Part shown: positions 13,782 through 17,853 of the stretch, in pieces
Numbering within the stretch: position 1 is the stretch's first letter
Layout of the letters: each line of letters opens with the position of its first letter
Assembly: GCA_919902485.1 (NCBI GenBank)
Contig: CAKKRB010000268.1
Location: 1-17,853 of the forward strand
Source of the DNA: Omnitrophica bacterium GWA2_41_15
GTDB lineage: Bacteria > Omnitrophota > Gorgyraeia > Gorgyraeales > Gorgyraeaceae
DNA length: 17,853 bases
Direction: 5' to 3'
Translations under genes and position numbers: made by a program
Notes under the pieces: model-generated
Told to the model about the DNA's origin: nothing
Database searches by the model: none
Seen by the model: the letters and a program-made list of their open reading frames with translations, nothing else

Positions 13782-14336
13782 TTAGGGCTTATTCCATGCT
13801 GGGTCTGGCTTAAAACCTATCTGCGGCTTTGGCCTGGGCTTTGGCAAAGATGTAAGCTGTCTTATCGCTTCAAAAATAGCCTGTATTTTGGCATCGTGTT
13901 TCTCGATATTTCTTTCTAGTTCAGCAAGCTTATATGCAAGCTCCTTGTTCATATATAGAATTTGTCTCAACTTAACAAAAGCCCGCACGATAGCTACGTT
14001 GACATCTATGGCGCGGTTGCTATTCAATATTCCTGATAACATAGCAACCCCTTGCTCAGTAAATGCATACGGGAGATACTTCGCATGCTTTCCTCTTCCG
14101 GATGCCGCATTTTTTAAGGTCGCAAATTGCGACCTTAAAGACTCAATCTCTTGCCTGTTTAACTGAAACATAAAATCTTTTGGAAACCTTCTTATATTCC
14201 TTTTTACTTGTTCATTCAGCCGTTTAGTAGGCACTTTGTAAAGTTTTGCCAGATGTTCATCTAACATAACTTTTTGCCTACGAATCATAAAAATCTTATG
14301 TTCAATCAGTTCTTCCGGAACTAACCGATTTCTCAT
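13782..14336 (-). CDS. ORF6N domain protein
   Basis: 184-residue DNA-binding-domain protein of the ORF6N family, common in phages and as stand-alone genes in bacteria. The N-terminal domain (about 8-95) shows the typical IRRQKVMLDEHLAKLYKV, VKRNIRRFPKDFMFQL, SLRSQFATL and YLPYAFTEQGVAMLSGIL elements, followed by a predicted helical coil (about 115-160) and a Pro/Lys-rich tail (LPKPRPKPQ). I start at ATG 14336 because AAAGGAGG lies about 8 bases upstream, not at the in-frame ATG 18 codons earlier. A 25-base palindrome (14114-14138) lies in the coding sequence. Its biological role is not established; a horizontally acquired or phage-related regulator is likely. Confidence 0.88.
   Translation of the reverse strand: MRNRLVPEELIEHKIFMIRRQKVMLDEHLAKLYKVPTKRLNEQVKRNIRRFPKDFMFQLNRQEIESLRSQFATLKNAASGRGKHAKYLPYAFTEQGVAMLSGILNSNRAIDVNVAIVRAFVKLRQILYMNKELAYKLAELERNIEKHDAKIQAIFEAIRQLTSLPKPRPKPQIGFKPDPAWNKP
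14114..14138. repeat. 25-base palindrome inside the ORF6N gene
   Basis: TTAAGGTCGCAA (14114-14125), one centre base, then TTGCGACCTTAA (14127-14138): two perfect 12-base arms. It codes for the SQFATLK segment between the LRS and GRGKHAKYLPYAFTEQG motifs, a part of ORF6N proteins that is variable in length. Confidence 0.7.
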
Positions 14337-14411
14337 AAACACTACCTCCTTTAATATATAAGACACATCTAGGGAGCGGTTTTCTTTCAAAAATTTTAAT
14401 TATTTTTTGTA

Positions 14412-15545
14412 TTATAGAGAATCGTAGGAAAAATAGGCTATGCCGTCAGGATTTAAAGACTCTATGATCTTTTCTTGCTCAGAGAGTGTCTGTGGGTCGT
14501 TTTTCATCAAAAAGTTTCCTATACCTATATAAACCTTGCCTTTCCCGCGCTGGGCCAAAGCAGATCTTGTAATCTCTTTTGCTAACTGATTGTTTTTTGT
14601 ATAATTCATAAGAACAACATAATCCACTATGCCATTCTCCAGCCATCCTGGCCAATCCTGAAACGCTGCTAAAAAAGCAGTTTCAGGAGACGGGATCACT
14701 GCGCAGGAAACAAGCATGTCCGGGAATTTACTTTTTATATATTCTGCCAATCCTGTTGCAAGGTTTGTAACCTGGTCCCTTTTCCAGTTATCCCAGATAA
14801 GGGAATTTTCATTGTCATTTGCCATGGATAAAGGGTCAAGGCCTGTTTTTTCTTTGAATCTTTTTACATTTTCTTCGCCATATCCATATGTAAGTCCGAA
14901 TTTATTAAAGCTTGAACGAGGAATAAACGGCACAGGATATGGATACCTTACATAATCAAGGTGCAGCCCTGACAGATCCTGGTATCTTGTTAAAATATCA
15001 TCTATTACAGATATCATATATTCACTTACCCGCGGATCGCCTGGTTCAAGAAAAAGCTGTTCATCTCTCAGATAATATTTATCAGATTCGTTTATATCCT
15101 CAGTTCTCATTGGAGACCTTAGATACTGATCGCGGGTTAAGATAGAATCTCCGAATTTTTCTACAATATCAATCTTTCTTGTTTTTCCAACACTCAGCAC
15201 ATTCACCCACGCGAAAACCTTTATATTGCATCTTTTGGCTTCTCTTAAAATAACATCTATGGGATCTGTGCCTGTTTTTTTTAAAAGAGCCTCGTATTCC
15301 GCTTTATCATTTATACTGGTGTCATAATAGGATTTACCGCTGCGGTAAATCTGGAGATATATTTCGTGTATCTTGGATTTTTTGCAGAACTTTACAAGCT
15401 CAAATGCGGCCTTTTTAGAATAAAGCACTTTTTTGGAAGAAAAGCACGTAACCCACACACCTTTAACAGGTGTATTTTCTTCTTTTGCGTACAGAGAAGA
15501 AGAAATCATTAAAAAAACAGCAAAAAATAGAAAAAATCTTTTCAT
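14412..15545 (-). CDS. Secreted glycosyl hydrolase-like (GHL10 / DUF187) protein
   Basis: 377-residue exported protein. Residues 1-20 (MKRFFLFFAVFLMISSSLYA) form a classical signal peptide, with cleavage expected before KEEN. The rest is a TIM-barrel of the GHL10 group (relatives: YngK, DigH): VKGVWVTCFSS at the first strand, IHEIYLQIYRSGKSYY, IKVFAWVNVLSVG, LFLEPGDPRVSEYMISVIDDIL, the family signature GLHLDYVRYPYP near 193-204, and later IVDYVVLMNYTKN and GKVYIGIGNFL. Relatives act on peptidoglycan or other envelope glycans, so a cell-wall role is plausible but the substrate cannot be read from sequence. It starts 5 bases after the rsmI stop and is probably co-transcribed. The protein is shorter than many relatives, without extra binding modules. 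Confidence 0.85.
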   Translation of the reverse strand: MKRFFLFFAVFLMISSSLYAKEENTPVKGVWVTCFSSKKVLYSKKAAFELVKFCKKSKIHEIYLQIYRSGKSYYDTSINDKAEYEALLKKTGTDPIDVILREAKRCNIKVFAWVNVLSVGKTRKIDIVEKFGDSILTRDQYLRSPMRTEDINESDKYYLRDEQLFLEPGDPRVSEYMISVIDDILTRYQDLSGLHLDYVRYPYPVPFIPRSSFNKFGLTYGYGEENVKRFKEKTGLDPLSMANDNENSLIWDNWKRDQVTNLATGLAEYIKSKFPDMLVSCAVIPSPETAFLAAFQDWPGWLENGIVDYVVLMNYTKNNQLAKEITRSALAQRGKGKVYIGIGNFLMKNDPQTLSEQEKIIESLNPDGIAYFSYDSL

Positions 15546-15550
15546 GACAC

Positions 15551-16225
15551 TTATTTCTTCCCTTTTATGGCAATGATAAATTCGCCGCGCGGCGGATTAG
15601 CAGTAAAATGCTTTATTACTTCTGAAACTTTTGAGCGGATAGACTCTTCAAATACTTTTGTAACTTCGCGCATAATAGCAATATCCCTGTCCCCCATTAT
15701 ATCCAGTATATCTTTCAAGGTCTTTAAAAGCCTGTGCGGAGATTCGTAAATTACAATAGTCCTTTTCTCCTGGTTTAAAGATTCTATTTCTTTGCGCCTC
15801 TTGCCAGGCTTTTGAGCCAGGAATCCTTCAAATACAAAACTATCAGTAGGCATGCCTGATAAAACAAGGCCTGCTATGATAGCGCTCGGCCCGGGAATAA
15901 CCGTAACAGCTATATTATTTTCGATTGCGAGCCGTATAATATTAAAACCTGGATCACTTATGCCAGGAGTTCCGCTATCTGAAACAAGCGCGATATCTTT
16001 GCCTTCCTGAAGTAATTTTAACAAATATTCTCCTTTTTGAATCTTATTATATTCAAAATAACTTGTGGTAGGCGTAGCGATATTGTAATGGGAGAGAAGT
16101 TTTTTCGTGTGCCTGGTATCTTCGCACGCAATAAGGCTTACTGTTTTCAGCGCCTCAATTGCCCGGAACGTTATATCCTTCAGATTTCCTATAGGTGTTG
16201 CAACTATAGAAAGTTTTCCTGTCAT
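15551..16225 (-). CDS. rsmI: 16S rRNA (cytidine-1402 2'-O)-methyltransferase
   Basis: 224-residue SAM-dependent methyltransferase of the tetrapyrrole methylase fold. Motifs: LSIVATPIGNLKDIT (residues 5-19), ACEDTRHTKKLLSHY, the GxxIALVSDSGTPGISDPG segment, VIPGPSAIIAGLVLSG, FEGFLAQKPGKRRK and YESPHRLLKTL. It ends at PPRGEFIIAIKGKK, so it lacks the C-terminal extension of E. coli RsmI (286 aa) and consists of the catalytic domain only. I start at ATG 16225; a TTG ten codons upstream would extend the frame through the promoter. There is no Shine-Dalgarno before the ATG, and a strong -10 box lies just upstream, so the mRNA may be almost leaderless. Confidence 0.95.
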   Translation of the reverse strand: MTGKLSIVATPIGNLKDITFRAIEALKTVSLIACEDTRHTKKLLSHYNIATPTTSYFEYNKIQKGEYLLKLLQEGKDIALVSDSGTPGISDPGFNIIRLAIENNIAVTVIPGPSAIIAGLVLSGMPTDSFVFEGFLAQKPGKRRKEIESLNQEKRTIVIYESPHRLLKTLKDILDIMGDRDIAIMREVTKVFEESIRSKVSEVIKHFTANPPRGEFIIAIKGKK

Positions 16226-16234
16226 ATGCGCTAT

Positions 16235-16243
16235 ATTATAGCA
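16235..16243 (-). promoter_or_regulatory. Extended -10 promoter of rsmI
   Basis: Minus strand TGCTATAAT (16243-16235) matches the extended -10 consensus TGnTATAAT exactly; no good -35 box is visible. The ATG of rsmI is 9 bases further on, so the transcript would start within about 2-4 bases of the start codon. The element lies directly after the terminator at 16256-16301, as expected for the start of a new transcription unit. Confidence 0.65.
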
Positions 16244-16255
16244 CACTTTTAACAA

Positions 16256-16301
16256 GAAAAAATAAAAACCTCGTAGGTGGCCGCAGGCCTCCTACGAGGT
16301 T
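16256..16301 (-). terminator. Hairpin family H copy 2, terminator-like on the minus strand
   Basis: Arms AACCTCGTAGGTGGCC (16267-16282) and GGCCTCCTACGAGGTT (16286-16301), a 3-base loop and one T-T mismatch. Read on the minus strand the stem is followed by TTTTTATTTTTTC, which makes a good rho-independent terminator for transcription coming from glmS. The same hairpin type occurs at 9449-9484, without T tract, and inverted at 16644-16678. Confidence 0.75.
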
Positions 16302-16643
16302 ATAGTGGCCCAAACAACTTTACACTTGAGACATTGTCTGAAGTGTCAAGTTGTTTAAGGATGAAAGGTAAGCTAATTTTAGACTTTGCCGCTGGTGTCC
16401 AAATAGTATCCAGTTATGGCCAATTCCCTCCTTCCGCACCAATTCTTACCTTTTATCGACGATAGAATTTCTCTTGAGGTAATTTCTGGCACGCTTTTGG
16501 CACGCAAAGTGTCAAAATTTGGTCCAAAATAGCTATGTAACTGAAAACATCAGATAAACAATCTGAGGTCTTAAGATGAATAGCCTGACGTCTTTTAAGT
16601 AACTATTATGGTGTTTTAGCCAGCCTGCGGCAAAAACCACCCC
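16302..16643. other. Gene-free segment bounded by inverted H hairpins; possible mobile-element relic
   Basis: About 340 bases with no convincing reading frame on either strand. It contains the 45-base palindrome at 16312-16356, the direct repeat TGGCACGC at 16487-16494 and 16498-16505, two copies of AAGTGTCAA (16341-16349, 16507-16515), and a loose inverted repeat around AAAGGTAAG (about 16364) and CTTACCTTT (about 16445). Clustered short repeats of this kind resemble transposon ends or binding sites. I could not identify a known insertion sequence, an RNA gene or a promoter in it. Confidence 0.45.
16312..16356. repeat. 45-base imperfect palindrome
   Basis: Arms of 20 bases (16312-16331, AAACAACTTTACACTTGAGA, and 16337-16356) pair with two mismatches around the loop CATTG. 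It is not followed by a T tract on either strand. It could be an outer end of a degraded transposable element, a protein-binding site or a structured RNA. Confidence 0.7.
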
Positions 16644-16678
16644 AACCGCGTAGGAGGCCTTCGGCCACCTACGCGGTT
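16644..16678. repeat. Hairpin family H copy 3, inverted relative to copy 2
   Basis: Arms AACCGCGTAGGAGGCC (16644-16659) and GGCCACCTACGCGGTT (16663-16678), loop TTC, one A-A mismatch. Its reverse-complement relation to the hairpin at 16267-16301 is near-complete: only the loop and one compensated stem pair differ. It starts 10 bases after the glmS stop and is followed on the minus strand by GGGGTGGTTTTTG, so weak terminator activity is possible. Confidence 0.8.
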
Positions 16679-16688
16679 TAATATTTAC

Positions 16689-17853
16689 CTATTCCACTGT
16701 AACACTCTTTGCAAGGTTTCTTGGCTGGTCCACGTCACATCCGCGCTTTACTGCAATGTAATACGCCAGAAGCTGTAAAGGCACGACTGTAACTATTGGG
16801 GAAAAAATCTCGTCTATCCTCGGTATGCAAATTACCTCTTTTGTAAATTTCTTTATATATTCATCGCCTTGTGTAGATATAACAATGACCTTGCCTTTTC
16901 TCGCGCATATCTCCTGTATATTTGAAACCATCTTTTCATATATACTGGAACCAGGCGCAATGCATACAACAGCCCTGTATTCATCTATCAATGCGATCGG
17001 CCCGTGCTTCATCTCTCCTGCTGCATAGCCTTCAGCAGGTATATAGGAAATCTCCTTCAGCTTCAATGCCCCTTCAAGCGCTGTCGGAAAATTCACATTC
17101 CTGCCGAGATATAAAAACGACCCGAAATTCAGATGTCTTGAGGCAATGGATTGTATTTTATTTTTATCCTCAAGTATTTTTTCAATTATAACAGGGATAT
17201 CTTTGAATTCCTTGACAAGCCCCTCGACTTCTTCACTCTTCAGGACTCCAAGTTTTGAACCTATATGAAGCGACAATAAGTATAAAACTGCAAGCTGCGC
17301 AGTATATGCCTTTGTGGAAGCCACCCCTATCTCAGGCCCTGCATAAGTATAAAGAACACTATCTGATATTCTTACAAGGCTTGACCCTACAACATTACAT
17401 ATGGATAAAACTTTAGCGCCTTTTTGTTTTGCCTCTTTTACAGCAGCGAGTGTATCAGCTGTTTCGCCTGACTGGCTTATTGCAATAACAAGTGTTCCTT
17501 TATTTACAATAGGCGAGCGGTATCTGAACTCAGAAGAAAGATCCACCCATACAGGGATCCGGGTAAACTTCTCAATGGCGTATTTTCCGACAAGGCCTGC
17601 GTGATACGCAGTGCCGCATGCAAGTATGATAATATTTGAAATGCTTTTTATCTCTTTATCGGAAAGATTCAGGCCTTCCAGCTTTATCGTAAAATCATAA
17701 TTTATCCTGGATAAGATCAGCTGTTTCAGTACCTTTGGCTGCTCACATATCTCTTTGAGCATGAAATGCGGAAACCCTGATTTCTGGCTGGATTCCAGGG
17801 TCCACTTTATTGTGTCTATTTTTTTCTTCTTTTCTTTGCCGTTTGAATCAAAT
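16689..17853 (-). CDS. glmS: Glutamine-fructose-6-phosphate aminotransferase (isomerising), C-terminal part
   Basis: About 387 codons with the 3' end complete; the N-terminal glutaminase domain lies outside the window. The visible part begins in the linker (KWTLESSQKSGFPHFMLKEI) and covers both SIS isomerase domains: ILACGTAYHAG, the sugar-phosphate loop SQSGETADTLAA, VASTKAYTAQ, the ALKLKEISYIPAEGYAAGEMKHGPIALID segment, and the family-ending DVDQPRNLAKSVTVE. The internal ATG at 17762 is not a start, because conserved coding sequence continues upstream. The enzyme makes glucosamine 6-phosphate for peptidoglycan and other envelope glycans. A hairpin starts 10 bases after the stop. Confidence 0.97.
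   Translation of the reverse strand, partial: FDSNGKEKKKKIDTIKWTLESSQKSGFPHFMLKEICEQPKVLKQLILSRINYDFTIKLEGLNLSDKEIKSISNIIILACGTAYHAGLVGKYAIEKFTRIPVWVDLSSEFRYRSPIVNKGTLVIAISQSGETADTLAAVKEAKQKGAKVLSICNVVGSSLVRISDSVLYTYAGPEIGVASTKAYTAQLAVLYLLSLHIGSKLGVLKSEEVEGLVKEFKDIPVIIEKILEDKNKIQSIASRHLNFGSFLYLGRNVNFPTALEGALKLKEISYIPAEGYAAGEMKHGPIALIDEYRAVVCIAPGSSIYEKMVSNIQEICARKGKVIVISTQGDEYIKKFTKEVICIPRIDEIFSPIVTVVPLQLLAYYIAVKRGCDVDQPRNLAKSVTVE

Noticed and set aside
14337..14390. Longer N-terminus for the ORF6N gene (start at 14390)
   Set aside because: AAAGGAGG is inside this extension, 8 bases before ATG 14336, and the domain begins shortly after that ATG.
13680..16464. Shared 13-mer TTTATCGACGATA at about 13680 and 16452
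   Set aside because: A match of this length is expected by chance in a window this size, and no extended similarity surrounds it.
16277..16465. Plus-strand 62-codon frame in the glmS-rsmI gap
   Set aside because: It starts within a hairpin arm and runs through the 45-base palindrome. There is no ribosome site and no familiar motif; chance is the simplest explanation.
16267..16678. CRISPR array from the repeated 35-nt hairpins
   Set aside because: There are only two copies, in inverted orientation and about 340 bases apart; no regular spacers and no cas genes are seen.
17760..17762. Internal ATG as start of a short glmS
   Set aside because: Conserved GlmS sequence (SQKSGFPHFMLKEI) continues upstream to the window edge, so the gene is truncated by the window, not short.

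Overview
The window is a bacterial chromosomal segment in which every gene I can support lies on the minus strand, so transcription runs from high to low coordinates. Base composition is moderately AT-rich and genes are tightly packed. The gene set (V/A-type ATPase, NAD-linked class 1B dihydroorotate dehydrogenase with PyrK, PyrR attenuation, endonuclease Q, ORF6N and GHL10-type secreted proteins) suggests an anaerobic or fermentative bacterium, possibly from an uncultured lineage such as Omnitrophota. That placement is a guess from gene content, not a phylogenetic result.

Layout from right to left (5' to 3' of transcription). (1) 17853-16689: C-terminal two thirds of glmS. (2) 16688-16256: a stretch of about 430 bp with no gene, bounded by two 35-nt hairpins that are inverted copies of one another; one has the form of a rho-independent terminator. 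(3) 16243-14412: an extended -10 promoter, then rsmI (16S rRNA 2'-O-methyltransferase) and a secreted GHL10-like glycosidase. (4) 14336-13782: an ORF6N-domain protein. (5) 13637-12418: a small accessory cluster in visible decay: an unrecognised 143-aa gene, a 62-aa Cys-rich gene, a frameshifted small ORF and a broken RlmJ-like methyltransferase. (6) 12409-5126: the complete UMP pathway operon, with a clear promoter, a PyrR-binding loop and a leader terminator, then pyrR-pyrB-pyrC-(endonuclease Q)-pyrK-pyrD-pyrF-pyrE. (7) 5122-1: a V-type ATPase operon starting three bases after the pyrE stop (subunits G/H, C, I, K, F, E and the beginning of A).

The pyrimidine genes cover carbamoyl-aspartate to UMP: PyrB, PyrC, PyrD/PyrK, PyrE and PyrF, with PyrR as UMP-responsive regulator. 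An EndoQ-like DNA repair nuclease ending in a textbook sliding-clamp-binding motif (QLDLF) is embedded in this operon. With no visible terminator or promoter between pyrE and the first ATPase gene, the rotary ATPase may be co-transcribed with UMP synthesis.

Most notable structures: two families of near-perfect intergenic palindromes. One (K) occurs twice inside the pyr operon. The other (H) occurs once in the pyr operon and twice in the glmS-rsmI gap, and its three copies carry different but complementary base pairs at the same stem positions. Every gap longer than about 20 bp in the pyr operon is filled by one of these hairpins, two of which contain the stop codon of the upstream gene. pyrK also carries two repetitive in-frame stretches that look like inserted DNA.
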